DNA of 22,345 nucleotides, taken from positions 1 to 22,345 of the forward strand of contig CAZCHH010000058.1 of the NCBI GenBank assembly GCA_964498585.1. The letters are read 5' to 3'. The position numbers and the translations under genes were made by a program. This DNA is from JAAYJM01 sp964498585 (lineage in GTDB: Bacteria > Bacteroidota > Ignavibacteria > Kapaibacteriales > UBA2268). Shown piece by piece: positions 15,286 through 22,345 of this stretch. The first letter of the stretch is position 1. Every line of letters begins with the position of its first letter. The notes beneath the pieces were generated by a model, which searched no databases, was not told the origin of the DNA, and was given only the letters and a program-made list of their open reading frames with translations.

Positions 15286-15422
15286 ATCCCTATAATAACT
15301 CCCTATTTTAATTTAAAAAAAAATAAAATTAATTTTTATTCATAATAAATAAATATTTGTTTTTTTTCGTTTTTTTTTTTTAAATTAAAACGTAGATTTT
15401 AATAATTCAGAAAAGGAAAAAA

Positions 15423-16511
15423 ATGAAAAAAACAATGCTTTCAGTTTTCGCATCCTTTTTCTTGTTTCTTGCGATGACTTATGCACAAAACGAAACAGGA
15501 GTCAGATATCTTAATGATTCAATTTTTAAATCTGCCGGTTATTGGTACGATAGCACAAATTCAATGTACCAAAAACAACTTCCTATTATCAGAAGTATTC
15601 CGCCAATAACATCGGGAATGCCTTATGACGTTTTAATGTCATATATTTACCTTGACAGTTTGCTCCGTTTTTCTACAACTTGGCAACAGAACGAATTGCT
15701 TCGCACTTGGACTTCAGCAAATGATACTTTAACAAATGCTATAAAATATTTATACAAAATTAAAGACTACGACCCAATTGTTTTTAATCAATATATGGGT
15801 GAAGTTGCTTTAAATCATAATTCCGCTTACGGAGGAAGATACGAATCTTCTTTAATTGACCTTAATTATAATCTTAGCAACAAAATTAAATCCTTAATAC
15901 CAGATAACAAAAAAAATGCTTTTTTTGCTTTATTGTTTGCTGATTACATTTTAAGAGTACAAGTTGTTTATATTGATTCTATGCCTAACAAACAGTTATT
16001 AAGTGGAATAAAAGTAAAAGACAGTAATGTATATTGTGTTTATGCTAGGGTTTTAGATACAATCAAAGGAAAGAAATTTAAAGACTTAAACAATTATAGC
16101 GAAAATAATATATTAAAGAATAAAATTAGTTTAAATCCAAGTATTCAAGAGCCAATTATATCTTTTGAATATATTAAAAGGATTTATTATCAAAGACCTT
16201 ATTATCCAAATACACCATATATGAATATTGAAAACGATGACGCATTCAAAGATGAAAACGGTGAATTTTCGATGCACGTAGGTCAAGAAGCAATTGTTTT
16301 TCTTAAGTATGCAAATCAACTTTTTGATTTTGAAAATGATTATTTTTCGTTAATTTTAGAATCAACTTGTTCCAATAGCGCATTACCTATTAATGATGAA
16401 AAAGTAAAAGATATTAATTTAATTTGGAATAATGATAATTTAATAGAGTACGACAGTTGGAAGCAGAATATCACCGACTTAATTGAACAAATCCTTAATG
16501 GTTCTTACTAA
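15423..16511 (+). CDS. Exported protein of unknown function
   Basis: A 362-aa exported protein I cannot assign to a family with confidence. A signal peptide covers 1-21 (ending FLFLAMTYA before QNETG), so the mature protein crosses the inner membrane by Sec. There is no T9SS sorting domain, lipobox or further membrane segment. The N-terminal half (about 22-170) looks helical. The part from 203 to 320 has alternating strands, with VYCVYARVLDTIKGKKF, then HVGQEAIVFLKY and a cysteine near 316. This spacing loosely recalls NTR/TIMP-like domains, but that is only an impression. An AAAAGGAA SD-like run precedes the ATG. It is the first gene of a three-gene plus-strand block, 18 nt before the next. 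Confidence 0.8.
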   Translation: MKKTMLSVFASFFLFLAMTYAQNETGVRYLNDSIFKSAGYWYDSTNSMYQKQLPIIRSIPPITSGMPYDVLMSYIYLDSLLRFSTTWQQNELLRTWTSANDTLTNAIKYLYKIKDYDPIVFNQYMGEVALNHNSAYGGRYESSLIDLNYNLSNKIKSLIPDNKKNAFFALLFADYILRVQVVYIDSMPNKQLLSGIKVKDSNVYCVYARVLDTIKGKKFKDLNNYSENNILKNKISLNPSIQEPIISFEYIKRIYYQRPYYPNTPYMNIENDDAFKDENGEFSMHVGQEAIVFLKYANQLFDFENDYFSLILESTCSNSALPINDEKVKDINLIWNNDNLIEYDSWKQNITDLIEQILNGSY

Positions 16512-16529
16512 TTTTAATTGAGGTGAAAA

Positions 16530-17786
16530 ATGAAAACAACCATTGTATTATGTTATGTCATATTAAGTTTCAACGTACTATTTTCCGAAGATGATTGTGA
16601 GGGATGTAAAACCAAATATTCTCAAGAATTTACAGACTCTTATCAAGTTAAACTTAACGATATTGGATATTTATTTTGCGACCCAGTCAATAATAAGATA
16701 GTTCCTTTATGCTGCTCGAATGCTAATCCTTATGATATGCCAGAGCCATATTCAGATTGGAAACCTTTAAAACTATGTTTGCCTTTAAAGCTTGCTGAAA
16801 CTGTTTTTTATAACAATGCAAATATTCCTTGGGAAAATTTAGGTCCTTGGACTGAAAGAATATTTTCTGATCAATATGATAATACATTTGAATTTCACAA
16901 CAATGATATTCCAAATATTATTGAAGCAGCGTTGGATTACTGGCAAAATTCCTGTTCTTCTTACAATAATGACGATTGCCAACCTTGTAAAATTAAAATA
17001 GTATGGACAAAAAATAATCAAGAATTAGGAGACGATAAAGCGTTGCCATCTCATATAAATAATCCTTTATTAGATAAATGCGAGTATAATTGTGATGAAT
17101 TATCAATTGTGCTTAATGCTACAAGTGGTTTTTCTCAATTAGACAAAGAAGGTAAACCTACAAAATATTTTTTTACAAGAGGTGGAGATTTAGCAATAGG
17201 ATACGGTTCATACATAGTTAATGCAGATTTAAGAACAGAAATTATGCATCAGATAGGATATTTACTAGGACTAGCCAATACTTTACCTTTTTCTGAACCT
17301 GGATGTGGTAATCCTTCAAGTATGATGTCAAATAGAGATAGGGATTCCCCCTCAGGCACATGGTGGCAATGTCAACAGAATCGACTTTATCCATTAAGTA
17401 AAGATAGTAAAATAAATAATCCTTATGAGTTTATACCTAGTACTTATTTTGATTATGATAAATGTGCGTTTATGTTGCTATATTGTTGCGACCATTCTAC
17501 TTCAGTAAATGAAAATTTAAATATTAATGAGTCATTTGAATTAAAGCCAAATCCAGTTAGTAATAAATTAAATATTTCTTTCTCATTAACTTCTCCTGAA
17601 TATATTAATATTGAAATATATGATTTTAAAGGAAATAAGATATTTGATATTTTAGATAATTATTTTTGCAAAGAGTTTACAAAAAGTATTGATGTTGATT
17701 TATCAAATTTAAGTAATGGAACATATCTTTGCTTATTTAGAAAAGGAGAAAAAGTATTTTCAAAGTTTTTTGTGCTATACAAATAA
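16530..17786 (+). CDS. T9SS-exported matrixin-like protein with degenerate zinc site
   Basis: A 418-aa exported protein. A signal peptide spans about 1-19 (ending NVLFS), and a type A T9SS domain from about 338 has KPNPVSNKLNISF and LSNLSNGTYLCLF. The middle resembles matrixin-type metzincins: IIEAALDYWQNSC (about 130-142) fits the fold's early helix. TEIMHQIGYLLGLANT contains an HQIGYLLGLAN (240-250) that aligns with the zinc motif HEIGHxLGLxH, and SSMMS (263-267) fits the Met-turn. However, Glu is Gln241, the second His is Tyr244 and the third is Asn250, so zinc binding and peptidase activity are unlikely. The frame is intact. The protein is Cys-rich (CEGC, CC, CQPC), suggesting disulphides. 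GAGG precedes the ATG. The matrixin relation is my inference from motif spacing. Confidence 0.82.
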   Translation: MKTTIVLCYVILSFNVLFSEDDCEGCKTKYSQEFTDSYQVKLNDIGYLFCDPVNNKIVPLCCSNANPYDMPEPYSDWKPLKLCLPLKLAETVFYNNANIPWENLGPWTERIFSDQYDNTFEFHNNDIPNIIEAALDYWQNSCSSYNNDDCQPCKIKIVWTKNNQELGDDKALPSHINNPLLDKCEYNCDELSIVLNATSGFSQLDKEGKPTKYFFTRGGDLAIGYGSYIVNADLRTEIMHQIGYLLGLANTLPFSEPGCGNPSSMMSNRDRDSPSGTWWQCQQNRLYPLSKDSKINNPYEFIPSTYFDYDKCAFMLLYCCDHSTSVNENLNINESFELKPNPVSNKLNISFSLTSPEYINIEIYDFKGNKIFDILDNYFCKEFTKSIDVDLSNLSNGTYLCLFRKGEKVFSKFFVLYK

Positions 17787-17787
17787 T

Positions 17788-17791
17788 GAGG
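17788..17791 (+). promoter_or_regulatory. Ribosome binding site deciding the start of the propeller gene
   Basis: GAGG lies 6 nt before the ATG at 17798 and overlaps the upstream ATG at 17786, which itself overlaps the preceding stop codon. It therefore supports 17798 as the start. Confidence 0.65.
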
Positions 17792-17797
17792 TCTATT

Positions 17798-18997
17798 ATG
17801 AAAACAATAGTAGTTTTTCTCTTCCTATTCTTTTCTTCAGTCCTCTTTTCACAGCAGTGGCAGCCCTGCAAAATTGGACTTGAAAAAGAAGACATTAATT
17901 ATATTAATGCAAATGAAAACCAAATTATAGCATATTCTGCACCTGAACATTTGTTCTTATCTAAAAACGATGGTTTATCATGGGCTGCAATAGGTGAAGG
18001 AATTATAAACTATTTTGAAAAACCAAATAATGTAACTATTCACTCAATTGCATATTGTGATAATTATTTATTAGCTGCTACCGATATTGGACTATTTTGT
18101 TCAACTAACAATGGTACTAATTGGTATATAATTGATAAAGATACATTTATGGTTAAATATTCTTTTTTCTCTGTAGTTTTAAGTTATAATGAAAAAATCT
18201 TTTTTGGAACTAATGATATTTTATATTCTTCAAATGATTGTGGAGAAAATTGGGAAATTGCTACTTGTGGCTATTTAGTTAATCATATTAATAATATTTT
18301 ATTGGCTAATAATAAAATTTATGCAACTACTAATAATGGTATGTTACATTTATCAACTAATGAAGGCGTTTCCTGGGATACTATTGCAAATCTATCTTTT
18401 CCAATTAGTTGCATTGCTACTAAAGATAATTACATTTTCTTGGGAGAATATAGTAGTGGGCTACATATCAGTTCAGATGACGGTGAAAGCTGGGAATACC
18501 AATTAATTCAAAACAACGAAGAAATAAGAATTTCCTCTTTAATCTTCTATAACAACACGCTTATTGCTGGAACAGATTTCGGAGTTTTCACAACATACGA
18601 TTTCGGAAAGACCTGGACTGAATTAAATAATGGTTTAACATCTTTATATGTTAGAAGTTTAGCAATAAATGACAATTATTTATTTGCAGGAACTTCAGAT
18701 GGAGTGTATAAAATTGATTTAACTGCACTGAGCGTAGAAAATTCAGGCAATAATTTAAATAATGAATTTACTCTTCAAATTGACAACATTAGCAAAACTG
18801 CTCAACTTAATTTTTTTCAAAATAACGAACACTTTAAAGAAGTAATGATTTATGACGTTTTGGGAAATATTGTTTTCAGAAACAGTTACCAAACAAATCA
18901 AATTAAAATAGATTTAAATACTTTTACAAACGGAGTTTATTTTGTTCAGGTAAAAGGAAATAACTCAAATTCTTTTTCAAAATTTGTCTTGTATTAA
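17798..18997 (+). CDS. Exported Asp-box beta-propeller protein
   Basis: A 399-aa exported protein with a signal peptide (about 1-18, ending SSVLFS) and six Asp-box (BNR-type) motifs S-x-D-x-G-x-x-W. They are SKNDGLSW (55-62), STNNGTNW (102-109), SSNDCGENW (144-152), STNEGVSW (186-193), SSDDGESW (225-232) and TYDFGKTW (266-273). The regular spacing of about 40 residues indicates a beta-propeller like those of sialidase-fold or photosystem-assembly-like proteins. Asp boxes are structural, and no sialidase catalytic residues are evident, so binding or surface assembly is more likely than catalysis. The C-terminus (about 325-399) resembles a T9SS domain (MIYDVLGNIVF, FTNGVYFVQV) but lacks the usual PNP motif. 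The start at 17798 gives a clean signal peptide and a good SD. It ends the three-gene block. Confidence 0.88.
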   Translation: MKTIVVFLFLFFSSVLFSQQWQPCKIGLEKEDINYINANENQIIAYSAPEHLFLSKNDGLSWAAIGEGIINYFEKPNNVTIHSIAYCDNYLLAATDIGLFCSTNNGTNWYIIDKDTFMVKYSFFSVVLSYNEKIFFGTNDILYSSNDCGENWEIATCGYLVNHINNILLANNKIYATTNNGMLHLSTNEGVSWDTIANLSFPISCIATKDNYIFLGEYSSGLHISSDDGESWEYQLIQNNEEIRISSLIFYNNTLIAGTDFGVFTTYDFGKTWTELNNGLTSLYVRSLAINDNYLFAGTSDGVYKIDLTALSVENSGNNLNNEFTLQIDNISKTAQLNFFQNNEHFKEVMIYDVLGNIVFRNSYQTNQIKIDLNTFTNGVYFVQVKGNNSNSFSKFVLY

Positions 18998-19083
18998 AGG
19001 TTTAAGCTCTTGCTTCATTAAATTTAGTGCGTTTTAAAAATTTCATTTTCGCTTGAATTCCTCGAAGCTTTATAACGCAAGAC

Positions 19084-19121
19084 GTCCTACATCTCGACGG
19101 AGATGTAGGACATCTTTTTTT
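19084..19121 (+). terminator. Strong Rho-independent terminator of the secreted-protein block
   Basis: GTCCTACATCTC (19084-19095) and GAGATGTAGGAC (19100-19111) make a perfect 12-bp stem with loop GACG, followed by ATC and seven Ts. The T-tract is on the plus strand only, so it serves the rightward block and not the convergent htpG. Confidence 0.92.
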
Positions 19122-19139
19122 AATTCAAGGTCTGAAAAA

Positions 19140-21002
19140 CTACCCTGTAGCTTTTTGCATAAAATCGAACATACGCTTGACAAATTCAGATGGATTCCTT
19201 AAATAGCCGTCAATGAGCATTGCACCTTCATAAAGCTGAGTGATGCTGCTTCGCAATAATTCAATATCATTATTTGCAATATGAAGTTTTGCAAGATTTT
19301 TTATAAGCGGGTGCGATGTATTGATTTCAAGAATACGCTTTGAAGCTGTAAATTCCTTGTCCAACATTTGCATCATCTTTTCCATCTGTGCATCCATTCC
19401 CTCTTTGCCGACTACGAGAGTAACCGGCGATTCAACTAATCTCTTGGATACCACCACGTCTTCTACCTTGTCTTTTAGCACTTCTTTGAACAAATCAATG
19501 AGCGTTTTGCTTGTATCTTCACTTAACCCATCAAGCCGGGTTTCTTCTTCTTTGGAAAGGTTGATTTCTACTTTGTCAGTGGATTTCAAGAGCTTACCAT
19601 CGTATTCAGTTATGTAAGGAATAGTGAAAATGTCCACTGGGTCTGTAAGATAAATCACTTCAAAACTATTTTTCCTGAAATATTCGAGGTTCGGATTTTG
19701 CTCGACTTTTTCCCTGCTGTCGCCAGTAACGTAAAATATTTCTTTCTGCTCGGGCTTCATTCTGCCTACATATTCTTTGAATGAAGTAATTTCTCCTTTT
19801 GGAAGAGATGATGTTTCAAAACGCAGCAAATCTGTGATTTTCTGTTTGTTTGACCAATCGGAATTAACGCCGAGTTTGAAAAGTGAACCGAAATTGCTAA
19901 AAAACTCATCATATTTCTTTTTATCCTTTTCGGCAATTTCTTCAAGATGAGAAAGAACTTTGCTTGTTATAACGTTTTTAATTTTTGTTAGAACAGGAGA
20001 ATTTTGAGTTACTTCTCTCGAAACGTTTAATGGCAAATCTTCAGTATCCACAACACCTTTAAGGAAGCGGAGGTATTCCGGAAGCAGTTCCTTGCAATCG
20101 TCCTGTATAAAGATTTTGCTTGAATAAAGTTGCACTGATTTTTCGTGAACGTCCTTGAAAAGCATTGGTGGCGCTGTCTGCGGGATAAAAAGCAGTGATT
20201 TAAAGTTTACATTGCCTTCAATCGCTAAATGGATATGAGTGAGCGGGTCTTGAAAATCGTTTGATATAAATTTATAAAATTCATTTATTTCTTCATCTTT
20301 TAAATCGTCTTTTTTCTTATGCCAAAGTGCTGTTACTTTGTTTACTTCTTCGCCATTTACGAAAATTGGAAATTCAACGAAATTGGAATATTTTTTCAAA
20401 ATTATTTTGATTCTATCAGCATCGTAGTATTCCTTGAAATCTTCTTTCAATTTGAAATAAATCTTTGTTCCGCGTTCTTTTTTATCAATTTCTTCTATGG
20501 AAAATTTATCATCACCAACTGATTTCCAGCGTAAACCAACAGAATCATTTTCGATATTGCGGGTATCGACAGTAATTTCGTCTGTAACCATAAAAACGGA
20601 ATAAAAGCCAACGCCGAACTGCCCAATCAGATTGCCATCAAAACTTGATTGGTTCTGGCGTAATTGATTTAATATTTCCAAAGTGCCGGAGCTTGCAATA
20701 GTTCCAAGCTGATTAATCAAATCGGTTTTGCTCATTCCAATCCCGGTATCTTCGACTGAGAAAAGCTCTTTGTCCTTATCGACTTCAATCATAATTTTTA
20801 AAGGAGCATCTGCATCTAAAAAGTTGGAATCGCTTAATCTACGGAATCTTACTTTGTTCAGAGCGTCAGAGCTATTTGAAACTAATTCTCGTAAGAAAAT
20901 TTCCTGATGTGTGTAAAGGGAATGGACGATTAAATGAAGCAGTTGCTTCATCTCGGCTTTATATTCAAATTCCTGTGCTTGTTGCTGCTTATTTTCTTCC
21001 AT
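19140..21002 (-). CDS. htpG: Molecular chaperone HtpG (Hsp90)
   Basis: Bacterial Hsp90, an ATP-driven dimeric cytoplasmic chaperone. At 620 aa it is complete. The GHKL ATP-binding domain shows RELVSNSSDAL (38-48, with Asn43 for magnesium), DTGIGM (85-90, adenine contact at Asp85), TIASSGT (101-107) and GQFGVGFYSVF (127-137). The middle domain has LPLNVSRE, with the arginine expected to contact the ATP gamma-phosphate. The C-terminal dimerisation domain includes MDAQMEKMMQML. As in other bacteria there is no MEEVD tail. GGAA lies upstream of the ATG. It stands alone, converging on the secreted-protein block; the upstream DNA carries dispersed repeats and no recognisable heat-shock operator. 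Confidence 0.97.
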   Translation of the reverse strand: MEENKQQQAQEFEYKAEMKQLLHLIVHSLYTHQEIFLRELVSNSSDALNKVRFRRLSDSNFLDADAPLKIMIEVDKDKELFSVEDTGIGMSKTDLINQLGTIASSGTLEILNQLRQNQSSFDGNLIGQFGVGFYSVFMVTDEITVDTRNIENDSVGLRWKSVGDDKFSIEEIDKKERGTKIYFKLKEDFKEYYDADRIKIILKKYSNFVEFPIFVNGEEVNKVTALWHKKKDDLKDEEINEFYKFISNDFQDPLTHIHLAIEGNVNFKSLLFIPQTAPPMLFKDVHEKSVQLYSSKIFIQDDCKELLPEYLRFLKGVVDTEDLPLNVSREVTQNSPVLTKIKNVITSKVLSHLEEIAEKDKKKYDEFFSNFGSLFKLGVNSDWSNKQKITDLLRFETSSLPKGEITSFKEYVGRMKPEQKEIFYVTGDSREKVEQNPNLEYFRKNSFEVIYLTDPVDIFTIPYITEYDGKLLKSTDKVEINLSKEEETRLDGLSEDTSKTLIDLFKEVLKDKVEDVVVSKRLVESPVTLVVGKEGMDAQMEKMMQMLDKEFTASKRILEINTSHPLIKNLAKLHIANNDIELLRSSITQLYEGAMLIDGYLRNPSEFVKRMFDFMQKATG

Positions 21003-21097
21003 ACTATTTTTCCAAATATTTAAACATTAATATTTATGCAATGGAATAAAACGAAAATAGATGTAAAATATTGAAAATTTGTTTACACTTCACTGCC

Positions 21098-21298
21098 AAA
21101 AGCAAATGCTTAATATATATCTTTTGCAGTGTCATTCTGACAAATGTCAGAATCCATCTTTGTCTTGTCATTCCGAAACGAAGTGAGGAATCTCACAAGT
21201 CATTGATACCACTATTCTCTGGATCCTTCGCTCCGCTCAGAATGACCGACAAAAAAGATGTCATTAGTAACGAAGATTGGTAACGAAGTGAGGAATTA
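21098..21298 (+). repeat. Cluster of dispersed repeat modules
   Basis: The 411-bp gap between htpG and the antitoxin gene is largely repeat. Bases 21098-21130 match the second half of the 77-bp unit at the window end. Module A follows (perfect 8-bp stem 21134-21141 with 21146-21153). Module B at 21167-21194 is the exact inverse of 73-100. A related hairpin, with GGATCCTTCGCTCCGCTCAG, is at about 21220-21248, and a partial module B lies at 21281-21295. An open frame at 21071-21283 translates these repeats (including IPKRSEES and FAPLRMTDK) and is not a real gene. Bases 21299-21413 are AT-rich and should hold the toxin-antitoxin promoter. Confidence 0.85.
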
Positions 21299-21413
21299 CA
21301 ATTTTATGAACTTCTTTTGAATTAAAATAAATTAAAACGTATTGCGTTGATTAAATAAAACTTTTTAAATAGAAAAATTTATGTAATTTTATTATTATTT
21401 AAAGTAATAAAAA

Positions 21414-21641
21414 ATGGAAACTCAATTAGAATATACTGACAAACAAATCTTTTCTAAAATGAGTTTGTTGGATTCAGAGCAGCTAAAGAAGGAATTGCTT
21501 TATTATTTAGATTATTTACTAAATAAGCAATTTCCACCAAAAGAGCAAAAGCGGAAACCCAAATTCGGCTGTGCCAAAGGTACATTTAAAATGGCTACTG
21601 ATTTTGATGAACCATTAGAAGATTTTAAAGAATATATGTGA
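21414..21641 (+). CDS. Antitoxin of a VapBC-like pair (DUF2281 type)
   Basis: A 75-aa protein with the layout of the DUF2281 antitoxin family. It has a helical N-terminal part with a Leu/Lys-rich stretch (about 16-38), then a basic linker, then FGCAKGTFKMATDFDEPLED (51-70), the recognisable C-terminal block that in this family wraps the PIN toxin. It should neutralise the toxin encoded next and may repress the operon, as such antitoxins often do, although no classic DNA-binding fold is obvious by eye. Its stop codon overlaps the toxin start by one base (ATGTGATG), a normal arrangement for coupled toxin-antitoxin genes. No strong SD; AT-rich leader. Confidence 0.85.
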   Translation: METQLEYTDKQIFSKMSLLDSEQLKKELLYYLDYLLNKQFPPKEQKRKPKFGCAKGTFKMATDFDEPLEDFKEYM

Positions 21642-22024
21642 TGAATTATTTATTAGATACACATACATTAATTTGGTTTTTAGAAGGAGCTGCTTCTTTA
21701 AGCCGAACAGCTCTTGAAACTATTGAAAAAGAAGGAAACACTTGCTACGTTAGTATTGCTTCAATTTGGGAAATAGCAATAAAAATTAGCATTAATAAAC
21801 TTGAAATGAACATCTCTTTCGAGGACTTAAATAAGCTAATTTGGCAAAATTCATTCGAGCTAATACCCATAAGTTTCCAGCATACAAAGAAGTTATTAGA
21901 TATGCCTTATCACCATAAAGACCCATTTGACAGAATGATTATTTCACAGGCAATTATTGAAAAATTAACAATTATTAGTAAAGATAATAATTTTATACTT
22001 TACGATATTGATTGCTTATGGTAA
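21641..22024 (+). CDS. PIN-domain toxin, VapC-like ribonuclease
   Basis: A 127-aa PIN-domain protein, the expected length for a VapC-type toxin. The acidic metal-binding set is present: Asp6 in LLDTHTLIW, Glu44 in SIWEIAIK, Asp97 in HHKDPFDRM and Asp115 in IISKDNNF. Members of this group cut RNA (tRNA or rRNA) under stress and are inhibited by the partner antitoxin. The target here cannot be told from sequence. I start at ATG 21641, which overlaps the antitoxin stop. A GTG one codon earlier is also open but adds nothing. It ends 92 nt before the tandem repeat array. No inactivating change is seen. Confidence 0.92.
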   Translation: MNYLLDTHTLIWFLEGAASLSRTALETIEKEGNTCYVSIASIWEIAIKISINKLEMNISFEDLNKLIWQNSFELIPISFQHTKKLLDMPYHHKDPFDRMIISQAIIEKLTIISKDNNFILYDIDCLW

Positions 22025-22114
22025 TTATATTTCATTCCTTACTATTACAAATATTAGAATAAAAATACAAATTTTAAACTTCAGCCCCCTAATAGTTTTT
22101 TATTTTGAATGTTT

Positions 22115-22345
22115 GTCATTCTGACGAATGTCAGAATCCATCTTTGTCTTGTCATTCTGAAAGCAAATTCCTTATGTAAATGTTTTGCAGTATCATTCTG
22201 ACAAATATCAGAATCCATCTTTATCTTGTCATTCCGAAAGCAAATTCCTTATGTAAATGTTTTGCAGTATCATTCTGACAAATATCAGAATCCATCTTTA
22301 TCTTGTCATTCCGAAAGCAAATTCCTTATGTAAATGTTTTGCAGT
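22115..22345 (+). repeat. 77-bp tandem repeat array built on hairpin module A
   Basis: Three units start at 22116, 22193 and 22270, exactly 77 bp apart. The third lacks only its last base at the window edge, so the array may continue. The second and third units are identical over the visible part; the first differs at a few sites. Each unit contains module A (first copy: perfect stem ATTCTGAC/GTCAGAAT with loop GAAT) and then a block resembling the start of module B, and ends in TTTTGCAGTA. Bases 22025-22114 between the toxin stop and the array show nothing else. Confidence 0.92.

Larger units (their letters stand above)
14756..15422. other. Divergent intergenic region with repeats
   Basis: 667 bp between the divergent fumC operon (left) and the secreted-protein block (right). 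It holds the promoters of both, a relic of hairpin module A (about 14947-14975), a near-exact copy of the 54-bp repeat from the window start (15045-15098), an imperfect 108-bp inverted element (15178-15285) and long T runs at 15359-15382. A small open frame at 14935-15126 runs through the repeats and is not a credible gene. An exact TATAAT at about 14793-14798 on the minus strand could be part of the fumC operon promoter, but no matching -35 is seen. Confidence 0.6.

Noticed and set aside
17786..18997. Sialidase
   Set aside because: Asp boxes occur in many propellers; the arginine triad and FRIP motif of sialidases are not seen.
21071..21283. Open frame of 70 aa in front of the toxin-antitoxin pair
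   Set aside because: It is a translation of the dispersed repeats (IPKRSEES, FAPLRMTDK), a well-known source of false small proteins, and has no SD.
22115..22345. CRISPR array
   Set aside because: The 77-bp period consists of whole repeats with no unique spacers, and no cas genes are present.

Overview
The window looks like a chromosome segment from an AT-rich, free-living member of the Bacteroidota/Chlorobi (FCB) group. The evidence is two secreted proteins with recognisable type IX secretion (T9SS) C-terminal sorting domains and a third with a diverged one, an elongation factor G-like paralogue of the EF-G2 type, and the general gene set. Ignavibacteria/Kapabacteria-like lineages would fit, but no marker here fixes the genus. 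The code is standard, since TGA is used as a stop. Most of the window is housekeeping. The accessory interest lies in secreted proteins, a toxin-antitoxin pair and many short palindromic repeats.

Layout. Bases 1-100 hold two modules of a dispersed hairpin repeat. From 164 to 14755 every gene reads leftwards (minus strand). In left-to-right map order these are an EF-G-like GTPase, a T9SS-exported phosphoesterase, nadD, rpmA and rplU (L27/L21), clpX-clpP-tig packed with 2-nt gaps and headed by a tRNA-Leu(UAG), then ftsZ-ftsA-ftsQ, and fumC with a small exported protein of unknown function. Clear Rho-independent terminators follow rpmA and ftsZ. From 15423 to 18997 three genes for exported proteins read rightwards: an unrecognised 362-aa protein, a matrixin-like protein whose zinc site is broken, and a six-repeat Asp-box beta-propeller. 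They end in a strong terminator at 19084-19121. htpG (minus) follows, then a VapBC-like pair (DUF2281-type antitoxin and PIN toxin, plus strand). The window ends inside a 77-bp tandem repeat.

How the genes fit together. tRNA-Leu/tig/clpP/clpX is a protein folding and degradation operon: nascent-chain chaperone, protease and unfoldase. htpG adds an Hsp90 elsewhere in the window. rplU-rpmA supplies two large-subunit ribosomal proteins. ftsQ-ftsA-ftsZ is the core of the division machinery, here without the mur genes that often precede it. nadD makes NAD and fumC is a TCA-cycle enzyme. The three-gene plus-strand block appears to make surface or secreted proteins handled by Sec and, for at least the second and third, T9SS.

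Most unusual points: (1) the matrixin-like protein at 16530-17786 keeps the zinc-motif framework but has lost three of its four key residues; (2) the intergenic hairpin repeats share modules that are shuffled, inverted, tandemly amplified and show one compensatory base-pair change; (3) the toxin-antitoxin pair sits between near-identical 48-bp direct repeats; (4) trigger factor carries a His-rich, then strongly acidic C-terminal tail and probably starts at TTG right after the tRNA. I did not find a clearly new multi-gene defence or biosynthetic system.
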